From: Congeria kusceri
Lineage: Eukaryota; Mollusca; Bivalvia; Myida; Dreissenidae
DNA length: 64,000 nt
Direction: 5' to 3'
Assembly (NCBI GenBank): GCA_027627225.1
Contig: CM051025.1
Span: forward strand, 74,546,974-74,610,973
Shown here in pieces: positions 13,301 through 24,499 of this stretch. The translations under genes and the position numbers were made by a program. Within the stretch, counting starts at the first letter, position 1. The number at the start of each line of letters is the position of its first letter. A model generated the notes under the pieces. It was given only the letters and a program-made list of their open reading frames with translations, did no database searches and had not been told where the DNA came from.

Positions 13301-16300
13301 GTGGGGGCACAAAAATGCTCAAAAGTTTCTTTTAATTTGAACCCAAAAGCATTGTGAATGAAAATTCCATTTCTCCAGAGCTTACCAGAATTGCTCATGA
13401 TCAGGGATATGCACAATATAATCGATTTGTGCTACTTAATTTATACAGGCTTTCCCTAGCACATAATATTGTTAAAAATGGATAAATATTTTACATTTTT
13501 AAAGTTTTAGTGCTAATTATAAAAGATCCTTCAATCAAGCAAAGTTTGGATCATATATCAGTAAGCAGTTTATGATATATCATAATAATATATCACTGAT
13601 AAGTTAGGTCACAAATTGCCATGAAATCACAACATATGTTACCTCCGTAATGAAGAGTAGCCCAGCTGCTGCAGTGGAAGCCACATAGAGGAGATGAGGT
13701 GTGTACACCAGCCCAGGCACATACACCAGCAGCAACATCAGGTGGAAATACTTGCGCGCCATGGTGGACGCATGGACCTGAGTGAACGATGTATAGTTGC
13801 CGCAACTGCCATCCTTCCCATGGCAGGCAGGGGCTGGACCCTTAAAAGCCCTGCTGCTGACAGGTTTTACAATTTCCTTGTAATATAAGGTTTCACTATG
13901 TTGGTCAGACACACATTGCATTGTTTCTGGTAATTTGTCAAACTCGTCGATGTGTTTGTTCGGTTCATCACGCTCTGTGAAAGATGTTGTTGCTGCACAC
14001 GAGACATTCCCCAGTAAGGCCACCACTAGAATGCTGCTGAAGGTGAGTCCAGTCCACCAGGATAACATTGCAACCTGTCAATTAACATTCAATAAGTAAT
14101 ACAGTACCAGAATAACATTGCAACCTGTCAATAAAAATTCAATAAGTAATACAGTACCAGAATAACATTGCAACCTGTCAATTAACATTCAATAAGTAAT
14201 ACAGTACCAGGATAACATTGCAACCTGTCAACATTCAATAAGTAATACAGTACCAGGATAACATTGCAACCTGTCATTTAACATTCAATAAGTAATACAG
14301 TACCAGGATAACATTGCAACCTGTCAATTAACATTCAATAAGTAATACAGTACCAGGATAACATTGCAACCTGTCAATTAACATTCAATAAGTAATACAG
14401 TAGAATTTATATGAAAGATACACACTTGCCCTAATATTGACCACATAATAATATTTAATATGTTAAATTAACATGATATTCACTTACTTGTATAATGTTA
14501 TCTTATATCATTGATATACAGTCATACATACTGGTAATAACTGCTTTATTGTTTATCTACAATAACTGCTTTTGTTACAATATGTTGAAACACTAAACAG
14601 AATAGCTGAACAAAACAGTTGTAAAACTGAAGAATAGTTTTCTTTGGCAAAGTCTCTTGCAATCTCCAAGAGCAACCTACTGATTTTTTTGAGAACATCC
14701 AAATCTGCAGCTCTGTAAAATTTACAACAAAGTGCAGTGTAACCAGGGCTGCAGACAGGCCGCACACCACCAGCATGCCCCAGACAGCAAGTGCTGGTAG
14801 ACCGAGTTGCCATGACAACAAAACTATGGCAACAAACACATGGACTCCACAAAACACAACCTGAAACCAAACAAACATACTGTATTCTGGAGCCATATCC
14901 ATAAAGCTCCTTTGGAATATCCTAACTTAGGTCATACTTAAGTGAAAATGTCAAATAAACTTTTCCTTTTTAAAATCCATATTTTTTCATTGTAGTGGGC
15001 AATGGTTTACCAGATTCTTTACCAGAATAAAACCATTTAAGACAAAGCAGACTTTAAATAAACCAGCCACAAGCTTCAAGAATATATCAATATGTTATAT
15101 TTTAAAAACTGCTTATAATTTTGTGATTCTTGTTATGTTTATATGAACAAACATTAATACTACATGTGATAATTAAGAAACAGTAAGCAAACAAAATGCA
15201 CTGTAAAAAAGAAATAATAAGTTAAATAAAATGTTGATTTTAAGGTTCAGGATAAGATATGACTTAAGATGTTCCTGGAATACGGCTCAAGGTTTAAGTA
15301 TGAATTACATGGTAGAAAAAGCAACATTCGTTACCAAACCCAATCTTAAGGACTCCAGGGCCCATATTTATAAAGACTCTTAAGCCATTCTTAACTTAAG
15401 TTGAACATAAGTCAAAATTACAATTTGTGTTTTAAACACTATGCTTTGGAACATTTGCATGACTTATGTTAGATATTAATACATGTCAAATTATATTGCA
15501 AATTATGTGTCAAAATCTTTCAAAAATGCATTACTTTGTCAGAAAATCCAATAACTAAATTTAAGGATATTTTAAGATTTTTCTTAATCTTCGACTAAGA
15601 TTCTTTATAAATACCAACCCAGAGATTTCAAACATAAACCATTAAACTAGTGTTGCTAGTTTCAAAACCTACATCTTAACAGTACTTTAAAGTTGCGAGT
15701 TATACTGAGACTTGCAATAAGGTATCGTGTATACTTAGAAAATATATTCATTAGCACGTAGAAAATGAAACAGGTGCATGCTGTATTGAGGGCATATAAA
15801 ATTTTATACTGGCAAAACAATACATTGATACCTTCTGACTTTCAAAAGACCAGCAATAAAAATACTGAAGTTAACAGACACAAGAAACTGTGTTACATCC
15901 ATTCACACTTACCATGCCCAGTCTTATACGATCTTCAACAGCCTGAAAAGTTCAGACATGACATGTTTAAACATCATGCATTCTTAAATTGAAACAAGTA
16001 GTTACTAAGAGGAGTTGTCTTCACTACATAAAAAAATTAACAAGAGCTGTCAGAGGACAGCGCGCTCGACTATTCAAAGTATTTCAGTTGGTACGTATTT
16101 TGGAAAGTGAAAGGGGCATAAATTTGTTGAAATACAAAACTGACTTAGTTTTTAAGTTAAGAGTTTTGAATATAAACTTCAACCAGAAAATCAACGTGAA
16201 CAAGTGTGCCATTGTCACAAAGATACGCCCATCAAAGAAGCTTGTTTGGGGTTAAGATTCAATGACTAAAAAGAAACATTTCAAAAACTAATAAGGTAGA

Positions 16301-19300
16301 GTCATGGTTTTCGTGCATCCAATTCATCTCCAAAGCCTCTCTCTAAGTGGCGAGTTAAGGTATCAAAACTATTCCATATATAATCTTAAATCTGTAATCA
16401 AGATGCCAAAATAAACAAGAAACGTAGAAATTCCCCGAAGACCAAATTTTTCAAATCAAATGCATTAGTCAGCACAAATTTATTTTTTTTCGAAATTGTG
16501 ACCTTAACCCGACCCACCCCATATGCAATCCCAAGTGAGGTCTAGATATAAGGTATCTACATATAAAGTTTCATTAAAATCTCTCAATGTCTTAATTTCT
16601 TCTCAAGCTACTGAGCAGAAACTTGTTTGTCTACTTTTAGTAATGGTGACCCCATCCACCCCATCTGCGATTCCAAACGAGGTCTAGATATAAGATATCT
16701 ATGTATAAAGTTTCATCAAAATATCTCAATGTGTTATCAAGTTATTGAGCGGACACCGTTTTTTATTTTTAGTAACAGTAACCTTGACCCCATCAACCCC
16801 ATATGCAATCCCAAGTGAGGTCTTGATATAAGGCATCTATGAATGAAGTTTCATTGAAATATCTCAATTCGTCCTCAAGTTTTTGAGGGGAAACCATTTT
16901 TCTATTTTTAGTAACAGTGACCGTGACCTTAACCCCATCCACCCCATATGCAATCCCAAGCGAGGTCTCAATAAAAAGTATCTATGTATAAAGTTTCATT
17001 AAAATATCTCAATGCATGCTCAAGTTATTGAGCAGAAACTGTTTTTCTATTTTTAGTAACAGTGAGCTTGACATTGACCCCACCCACACCATATGCGATG
17101 CCAAGCGAGGTCTTGCAATAAGGTATCTAAGAAAGAAGTTTCATTACAATAGCTCAATTCGTTCTCGAGTTAGAGAGCGGAACAAAAAGTTGATGCTGCC
17201 ACTACGCCTTTGGCCTTGAATTGTGACCTTGACCTAGGACCTAGAGACTTGGTTCTTGCGCGCGACACTACATCTCACCATGTTTGTCACTTCTGCTAAT
17301 TTATTTGAAAATCCATCAATGCTGGACGAAGACAGGCTCTGGATTAAGTGTTAAGGATTCATTTCAATATCTGACCCTTGACCTTAAATTGTGACCTTGA
17401 CCTTGGACCTAGGGACCTGGTTCTTGCGCACAATACTCCGTCTCACTATGTCACTTCTGCCAAGTTATTTGAAAATCCATCCATGCTGGACAAAGATATG
17501 CTCCAGACAAAGTGTTCAGGATTGATTTCTTAAATTTATCCTTGAATTGTTACCTTGACCTTGGACCTAGGGACCTGGTTATTGTTCGCAACACTGTGTC
17601 TCACCAGGCTTGTCACTTCTGCCAGGTTATTTGAAAATCCATCTATGCTGGACAAAGATATGCTCCAGACAAAGTGTTTAGGACTGATTTCTTAAATTTG
17701 ACCTTTGACCTTGAATTTTGACCTTGACCTTTGACCTAAAGACCTGGTTTTTGCGCGCGACACTCTGTCTAACCATGTCTGTCACTTCGCCAAGTTATTT
17801 GAAAATGTATCCATGCTCGACATAGATATGCTCCGGACAAAGTGTTAAGGATTGATTTCTTAAATTTGACTTTGAGCTTCAATTGTGACCTTGACCTTGG
17901 ATCTAGAGACTTGTTCTTGCACGCGACACTCCGACTCCCCATGCTTGTCACTTTTGCCAGGTTATTTGGAAATCCTTCTATGCTGGACAAAGATATGCTC
18001 TGGACAAAATATTTAGGATTTCTTTCTTATATTTTACCTTTGACCTTGAATTGTAACCTTGACCTTGGACCTAGGGACCTGGTTCTTGTGCACAACATTA
18101 CATCTCACTATACTTGTCACTTCTGCCAAGTTGATTGAAAATCCATCCATCCTGGACAAAGATATGCTCCTGACAGTGTTTAGGATTGATTTCTAAATTT
18201 TGACCTTTGACCTTGAATTGTGACCTTGACCTTGGACCTAGGGACCTGGTTCTTGCACGTGACACTCTGTCTCACTATGCTTGTCACTTCTGTTAAGTTA
18301 TATGAAAATCCATCCATGCTTGACAAAGATATGCTCCGGACAATGTGGTAAGGATTGATATCATATATTTGACCTTTGACCTTGAATTGTAACCTTGACC
18401 TTGGACCTAGGGACCTGGTTCTTGTGTGCGACATTTTGTCTCAACATGCTTATCACTTCTGCCAAGTTATTTGAAAATCCTTCCATGCTGGACAAAGTTA
18501 TGCTCTGGGCAAAGTATCAAGGATTTAATTCCTATATTTGACCTTTGTCTTTGAATTGTGACCTTGACCTTGGTCCTAGGGACCTGGTTCTTGCGTGAGA
18601 CACTCTGTCTTATCATGCTGATCACTTCTGCCAAGTTATTTGAAAATCCATCCAGGCTGGACAAAGTTATGCTCTGCACAAAGATCTCCCGCAGCCTGCC
18701 CGACGTCCGCCCACTCGCCTAACCGACCGCCCGCTCAGGTGTTCCCATAATACAGCCGTTTTTCAAACAGGCGTATAAAAAAGGGCATAACTCTGTCAAA
18801 ATGCAAAACAAAGTTATAGGGAGGTTGCCCCTGATACTGGTGTTGATGACAAAGGTATGTTTCTGTATTTAAGTGAAAAATAACTTTTGTAGTTCTGAAG
18901 TTACAAAAGTTTTGAATATAAACTTCAACTAGAAAATCTATGTGAAAAAGGGGCACAACTCTGTCAAAATACAAAACAGAGTTATAGAGATGTTGCCCTG
19001 ATATTGGAGTTGATGACAAAGGTATATTTCAAGTTTCAAGTGAATAACTTATGTAGTTCTGAAGTAACAAAACTGTTGAATATAAACTTGAACCAGAAAA
19101 TCTATGTGGAAGGGGGCATAATTCTGTCAAAATGCAAAACAGAGTTATACGGAGGTTGCCCCTGATACTGGTGTTGATGACAATGGTATGTTCCTATTTT
19201 AAAGTGAATAACTTCTGTAGTTCTGAAGTTACCAAAGTTTTGAATATAAACATTAACCAGAAAATCTATGTGAAAGAGGGCATAACTCTGTCAAAATACA

Positions 19301-22300
19301 AACAGAGTTATAGGGATGTTGCCCTGATATTGGAGTTGATGACAAAGGTATATTTCAAGTTTCAAGTGAATAACTTGTGTAATTGTGAGGTTACAAAACT
19401 GTTGAATATAAACTTTAACCAGAAAATCTATGTGAAAAAGTAATGACTCTGTCAAAATACAAAACAGAGTTATAGGAATGTTGCTCCTGACATTGGAGTT
19501 GATGACAAAGGTATACTCCAAGTTTCAAGTGAATAACTTCTGTAGTTGTGAAGTTATAAAACTTCTAAATATAAACTTTAGCCACAAAATCACAGTGAAA
19601 AAAAAAAGCATAACTCTGACACAATACAAAACAGAGTTTTGGGAAATGTTGCCCGTGATACTGGAGTTGATGACACAAGTATATTCCAAGTTTAAGGTAA
19701 ATAACTTGTGTAGTTCCGAAGTTACAAGACTTTTGAATAAAAACTTATACCACATTCAGACACAGATGCTGACGCTGGGGGTAGTAGGAAAGCTCACCTA
19801 TTCTTCGAATAGTTGAGCTAAAGAGTAACTTCTTATAGGTCTTTATATGTATATCAAGATACAGTGGTAAAATGCCTACCAACATTGTAAATACAAGAGC
19901 TGTCTGTAAAACAGTTATGGCCCCTCTACGCAATTTGTAAAATATCAAATGCGTTGAAGATTTGATTAAAACTGACATTGGGAGCAAAAGCTGCTAAATA
20001 AAAAACGCCACTTTTAGAGAAATCAAAGGCCATAACTCTGCAGTTCCTGGGGCTATTTGGTCGAGCATTGAACGTGACTAAGATATCATAACCTCATTTT
20101 CGCGAAGTTTGGCGAAGACTGGATGAAAATTGTTGAACTTAAGAGAGGGAAACAGCTAAAAAGGCTATGGGGACTTCGAAAGTCTTGCAGATGGTTATCA
20201 CCAATCTAGTGTTTAACTAGACAGCCTCCCTCACTGAGGAAACAGCTCAGAACAATGTATAGATTAACTATGCAAAGCAGACACCACCAAATCTATGGTT
20301 TGTTTTGTTATTGTATGTTTGTATTCTTATGGTATGTTTTAAATAATCAAATATTTGAATCCCAAATAAGATTAAAATATTCTGACACTCAATCGAATAT
20401 TTGAATATTCAAATATTCATTTACATCCCTAATAAAATTCCAAAAGAAGCTCCTATGTAAAGTAATCAAAGTTATATACAGGTTGAATTCTGAGCATCAT
20501 ATGAATCATTCTTGGTACCTGAAAGTTCTGGACTGCTTTCACGCACATGAACACGGTGACGGTGTACAGCTGACATGTCATTGCCGCCTCCCCGTAAGTG
20601 AAACTGGCCGGGAAATGTCTGGGGACCTTGATCAGTAGCGTGCAATACAGGCCCAGTGCCAGCAGGTGCAATACCAGGCTTCCATCCCCCACATCTGAAC
20701 AGAAAGAAATTATAGACTTAAATACTGTACTCATGAATCAAACGAAGTATCCAACTTGCTTTGTCATGATGCTTTCAAACTTGAAATTTGCAATTTGATG
20801 AGCATAATCTACAGAAAGCAATTTTATTTTATTATAATCATGAAAAACAAAAAAACAGCAATGGCCTTGCTAAATTTAATAATACTGCATTTTCACAAAT
20901 GTTCATTTAGTTTAAATACGGCTATATATTAGTGACGTGTTTTTACCATAAATGTACATTTTCATCTTACCCTGGGAGCTGTACGCAAGATAGCCTACTC
21001 GGCACCCAGTGTAGGTGGCAACGAGACAGACTGCTGTCCAACCTGCCTGCCAGCTGCTGTAGAACATCCACATGTACACCAGGAACGAGACCATCACTAA
21101 CATCTGACTCAGCAATGGGGCTGAAATATGGATCGAGGGATCGAGACTTGAACTAGCAACAAGCTGCCACAATTAGAGGACTGTAACAGCACTGTTATCT
21201 TAACAGTCCTAATAAATCAGCTGACACATAAAAAGGACCTCAATGAAAACACAAAACATCTTTTCAATAATTGGCCTAACTAGAAATAACATAGATATAA
21301 CTGTACATTAAGTGCTTAATTTTGCTGCACTTCAGGAATAACCCAACAAGGACAAAATTCCATTCTAAGTTTAATAACTCTATACATTTTATCCTATAAT
21401 ATGTACTGATAACATTAGAAAACAAACATATTTTATCTTCTTTTTTTTCATGAAAAATAAAATGAAAAATAAATTTAAAAAAAAACAAGAAAATTTATGT
21501 CAACCCTTGAATTATACAAATTCAGATGATCAAACAGATATACTGCAAACATCCACACAAGAGTTCCCAACCTTGACTGCAAAGAAGACACGGTACCATC
21601 AGACAGCACCAAAGCCCAGCATCCTTGTGTCGGAACCTGTAGGGAAATCATTCTCAATGTTTAAATCAATGATTTTAGTACAGGCTATCTGTACTGGTGC
21701 AAACAGTTTCTGAATGAGCTTATTTCTCAAGAATTCATGAACATTAGAACCATCTGAGGTGTGTCGTAGGAAAACAGGGCTTAATTTATGTGGGTAAAGT
21801 GTCATCCTGGATTAGCCTGTACAGTCCGCACAGGCTAATCCGGGACGACACCTTCTGCCTACAGTAGATTTATGATCAGAAGAGACTTCCTTTAAACAGA
21901 AAATACCATAAAAGCGGAAAGTGTCGTCCTGGATTAGCCTGTGCGGACTGCAGATGCTAGTCTGGGATGACACTTTACGAACATGCATTAAGCCTTGTTT
22001 GCCCACACATTTTATATAAAACACAACATGCATGATGTCAATGAAACTGTAAATAAAACCATGTTTCTAAGAAAACAACCTTTTTGTCATAAGACAATGG
22101 ACTGTCTTGATCTTGACCTCAACTGTGTACCTCAATGACATGTGCCTGAACAGATCCTACAAATAACTGCATAAAAAAAAACATTTTTTTGTAAAATAAT
22201 TTTGTAGTACAAATGAATGGTGTTCTTACCAAATAGGATAAGTTGATGAACCATAAAACTGCGAGTCAATATACAATGACAGCATCAGCTCAAATAAAAG

Positions 22301-22908
22301 GCTTGCTGAAAAAAAAGACAACAATTTAATTGGATGTACATATGACTAGCCAACAAAGCCATTAATTGTTTCAGTATGGGCTGGCCTGGCATTTTCATTA
22401 CTGAAGTGTTCCATACATCTGTACTGTATTGGTAAAACATAAATAGTTAAATACTGTGATGTTGAAGTAGAGGAAAAAAGTAGGTGTTTTTTTTAATTGT
22501 AACCTTGTCAAGAAGTATTTCCAAAACTAATTTTCTATAAAGTTATGCTATTTCTCAACATACTGATTTCACACCTGGATTATTCTTTTTACTCATTACA
22601 AATATTTTATCCTTATTCTAAGGCTATACATCGATGGAACCCACGTTTGCTCAAATACGCTACGTTTCTCAATCGATGTATATAATGTAGTGGCAGGGGA
22701 ATATATAACGTGGGTTCCAGCGATGAGGGCCATAATGTATAAAGTCATGAAATGACAAATACATCTTTTAAGTTATTTTATATGTCACAAAACATTCCAA
22801 CAATTCACCTCTACAGCTGAACCAGGTAGACTGCTGTGGCTGGTGTATGAGGGTCAACACAAGTCCAACAGTGACTGTAACCAGCTCTATCAATTTGGCA
22901 CCTGCCAT
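7395..22908 (-). CDS. DOLK: Dolichol kinase, 11 exons, complete
   Basis: CTP-dependent kinase of the ER membrane that makes dolichyl phosphate, the lipid carrier for N-glycosylation. Exons in transcript order: 22908-22809, 22305-22230, 21636-21572, 21120-20971, 20694-20519, 14860-14681, 14074-13643, 12771-12618, 9737-9633, 7939-7862, 7528-7395. All introns are GT-AG with compatible phases, giving 1,650 nt (549 residues; the human enzyme is 538). Family signatures: FPASFTYGEA in exon 5, ARKYFHL and PHLLYVAS in exon 7, DRQDRGEVILTPLYL in exon 8, the CTP-binding core GVGDSAASVVGRALG in exon 9 continuing as HKTLEGTAAS in exon 10, and EQIDNLVVPV near the C-terminus. Most of the protein is hydrophobic, as expected. 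Exon 7 adds a hydrophilic insert of about 60 residues before ARKYF. A small missed exon in the 5.7 kb intron 5 is possible, since the human protein has slightly more sequence there. Start codon is the first ATG of a hydrophobic N-terminus. Confidence 0.93.
8848..9640 (-). repeat. 39 bp minisatellite spanning the DOLK exon 9 / intron 9 junction
   Basis: About 21 units of 39 bp (a few of 37-41) fill the 5' part of DOLK intron 9 and begin inside exon 9. On the minus strand each unit carries the last 28 nt of exon 9 (ending AAATGGCCAG) plus about 11 nt of intron (GTGGGTATGGT). So the array repeats the exon end together with its splice donor. Read as protein, units give GVHKWPGGYGRAL, and exon 9 itself ends GRALGAHKWP. 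Roughly a dozen units keep CCAG|GTGGGT; others have changed it. The distal copy at about 8848 runs into unique intron sequence. Confidence 0.92.
9780..11340. other. DOLK intron 8, AT-rich part
   Basis: I see no exon, known repeat or RNA gene in this stretch of the 2.9 kb intron 8. It is low-complexity AT-rich sequence with scattered short open frames. Confidence 0.5.
11345..11615. repeat. Diverged ~140 bp tandem pair in DOLK intron 8
   Basis: Two neighbouring blocks share the order TTAGAGGA, ACAGCA(A/C)GGGCAG, TCTGAGxACATTGAAGATA and TTCTTGTTC, then a CCTTTAGGC phrase. They look like an old duplication within a repeat. Confidence 0.5.
11622..12602. mobile_element. Two half MITEs in opposite orientation flanking a ~165 bp tandem array
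   Basis: 11622-11770 matches one end of the 249 bp MITE family through to its CTCTTCTAAACATA centre. 12478-12602 matches the other part, from CGCCTACAGTGGATT to the terminal repeat. Measured against the complete copy at 5021-5269, the halves point in opposite directions, so a simple insertion into one MITE does not explain them. Between them about four units share GGCCATGTTTT, TTTGGTAGAGGGTCACC and AGCCAGTGGTTTC. All of this lies in DOLK intron 8. Confidence 0.65.
14061..14406 (-). repeat. 50 bp minisatellite spanning the DOLK intron 6 / exon 7 junction
   Basis: Seven head-to-tail units of about 50 bp (one of 46). Each contains, on the minus strand, TTGACAG|GTTGCAATGTTATC: the intron 6 splice acceptor plus the first codons of exon 7. 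The copy at 14061-14076 is the true junction, because only it continues into the exon 7 coding sequence. In the other six the reading frame meets TGA about 11 codons after the acceptor, so using one of them would truncate the protein. Confidence 0.9.
14889..15290. mobile_element. MITE-like element with GAGCCATATCC ends
   Basis: The left end GAGCCATATCCATAAAGC and the right end, read inverted, GAGCCGTATTCC, enclose sequence without coding capacity. Same general family as 15358-15620 and 52895-53156. It lies in DOLK intron 5, just upstream of exon 6. Confidence 0.5.
15358..15620. mobile_element. MITE with GGGCCCATATTTATAAAG ends
   Basis: Starts GGGCCCATATTTATAAAGAC and ends, inverted, GGGTTGGTATTTATAAAG. 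The flanks inside are CTTAAG-rich and partly complementary. It lies in DOLK intron 5. A cleaner relative is at 52895-53156. Confidence 0.6.
16037..16260 (+). mobile_element. Interspersed repeat beginning ACAAGAGCTGTCAGAGGACA
   Basis: Opens AACAAGAGCTGTCAGAGGAC then AGCGCGCTCGACTATTC. The same head appears reversed at 41094 and below, so this is a dispersed family end. The body (GGGGCATAAATTTGTTGAAA) resembles the arrays downstream. It lies in DOLK intron 5. Confidence 0.65.
16500..17170 (+). repeat. ~143 bp tandem array, about 5 units
   Basis: Each unit contains CACCCCATATGCAATCCCAA, GAGGTCTxGATATAAGGTAT, AAAGTTTCATxAAAATATCTC and a TTATTGAGCxGA phrase. Units are about 80-90% alike by eye. 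It lies in DOLK intron 5. Confidence 0.85.
17217..18690 (+). repeat. ~167 bp tandem array, about 9 units
   Basis: Each unit holds TTGACCTTGGACCTAGGGAC, TGGTTCTTGCG, CTTGTCACTTCTGCCAAG and ATCCATCCATGCTGGACAAA in that order, with starts near 17217, 17389, 17543, 17712, 17876, 18045, 18211, 18380 and 18549. The unit length, near one nucleosome repeat, is satellite-like. It lies in DOLK intron 5. Confidence 0.9.
18775..19760 (+). repeat. ~165 bp tandem array, about 6 units
   Basis: Units contain GGGGCATAACTCTGTCAAAA, CAAAACAGAGTTATAG, GATATTGGAGTTGATGACAA and AACCAGAAAATCTATGTG. Open frames on both strands follow from the period and are not genes. It is the third consecutive array in DOLK intron 5. 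Confidence 0.88.
21757..22012. mobile_element. Second complete MITE of the 5021-5269 family, in DOLK intron 2
   Basis: Terminal inverted repeats start TGTGTCGTAGGAAAACAGG and end, inverted, AACAAGGCTTAATGCATG. The inner palindrome AGTCCGCACAGGCTAATCC and the central GCCTACAGTAGATTTATGAT match the copy at 5021-5269. It encodes no protein. Confidence 0.88.
22625..22737. mobile_element. Short inverted-repeat element in DOLK intron 1
   Basis: CATCGATGGAACCCACGTTT on the left and AACGTGGGTTCCAGCGATG on the right are near-perfect inverted ends around about 70 bp. The left end also appears at 44219-44260 (GTTTGCTCAAATACGCTA shared), so it is a dispersed family. Confidence 0.75.
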
Positions 22909-23189
22909 TCTGAAGCATACACAACACAGCCGATGAAAATTTAAGAATTTGTAAAATTATGCTCAATCCTAAAAATATAATAGATATACATCACAGGATT
23001 TGGCAGGTAAATAGTGTTTGAAATCTAAGAATAACTCCATATTTCTAAGCATATGGACAATTTCATGGTAAAGCAATAACTCATATATAGGTCAACTGAA
23101 AGCCTATCCTAACATGGTACCGAAATAAATGAAAAGGATTAAGCTCAATCATATCAAATTGAAAACTTGCTGGCATTTTTAACGGTAAT
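22909..23189. promoter_or_regulatory. Region upstream of DOLK
   Basis: This should hold the DOLK 5' untranslated region and promoter. I see no clear TATA box or CpG cluster, so no specific site is claimed. Confidence 0.25.
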
Positions 23190-23935
23190 GGGACCATTTG
23201 CCCTGAAACATGTTTCGCCCTGAAATTTTTTGCACTGGGACGTATCGCCCTAATTATGGGAATAAACATTCAATGGGGCCAGTATCTGCATCATGTCACG
23301 GCACGATATTTGTACAACACTATGCCCCAACACCTATTTGAGGGGTATTAGTGTGTTATGTGTCACTTATCAAACTGTGAAAGTAACCCCTATTTGCGTT
23401 CTTGCAACGTGAAAAATCGTTATCTGTTTAAACTAATCGAGCAATTAATTGTGAGATATGTGTTAATTATGAGACAGCACTCATGTTGTTTTTTTTTAAA
23501 CGTTGTTCGCAAAAAGATTAACTTAACATAATAGGCAGGTGTTATCATATTCCTATACTTGAAATATTCTAATAAACATGAATAAATAAGGATGCCTAAT
23601 TTTGTTTTGGGTTTTTTTTTCAAAAAATGTTTCATTAATATATATGCATGTATTATCATATTTAGTTAAATGTGGTGATAAAGATACATGAATAAATGTC
23701 TGCTTTTCGTCCTCATCTTTCAATACAGTACCAGGTATACAAAAGTGTTTTTACTGGATACTTGTCATTTTTTAAATAAGTGAATTTGGCATATCATTAG
23801 TCCACATTTAGTTTAATTTATTTCAGAGTATTGCAAATTGTGATACCCGACCGCTGAAATATTCAGGGCGAAATGTCTCAGGTTGAAACCTATTTCGGCG
23901 CGAATCGTCCCAGGGCAAAACATGTTTCTTATAGT
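23190..23935. mobile_element. Candidate inverted-repeat element
   Basis: The left flank has TTGCCCTGAAACATGTTTCG and GGGACGTATCGCCC. The right flank, read inverted, has GGGACGATTCGCGCC and AAACATGTTTTGCCCTGG. These fit diverged terminal repeats around about 650 bp of AT-rich non-coding sequence. Confidence 0.45.
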
Positions 23936-24499
23936 ATATTTAATTATAAATAGTTCATAAATTTATTTATAAAGTAACAAATCAGTGATATTGCTATTGA
24001 ATTATCCGAAATTATATGTCCGAACTAGTGTTATCCAATGCAAACACCAAGATATAATACAATTCACGTCATTTATTTACAAACTAAACGTACACGATAA
24101 GAGACGAATAAAAATACAATTTAAATATAGTCTCACTTTAATAATTATCATTTGTTATTGTTATATTGCTATGAAATCTCAAAATTGTTGTTGTTGTATC
24201 AAATTTGGGCGTAGTTGTCTCTTAGTACTTTGACGAAACATATCGTCGTTTCCATCTCGGGGCTCGAAATCTCGTGTTGCTTATTATCTTGTTGCCGGTA
24301 TTTTCTTTTTTTTTATTTTCTTGATTAATGTTTACAGTCTATTTGTTTCTTTCAAGAATAAACCGAAGAATTGTATTAATTCTTCCCTTGCATTGCTTGT
24401 AATATCTTGCATTTTGCCAACTAATACTGCTAATGAGATGTTTGTACAGTGTGTATATGCCGTTGCGATGGAGAATCTCTCAAGTTCTATTTTTTAATT

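Noticed and set aside
18775..19760. Open frames such as LPLILVLMTMVCSYFKVNN on the plus strand and their minus counterparts
   Set aside because: They follow the ~165 bp repeat period and have no homology.
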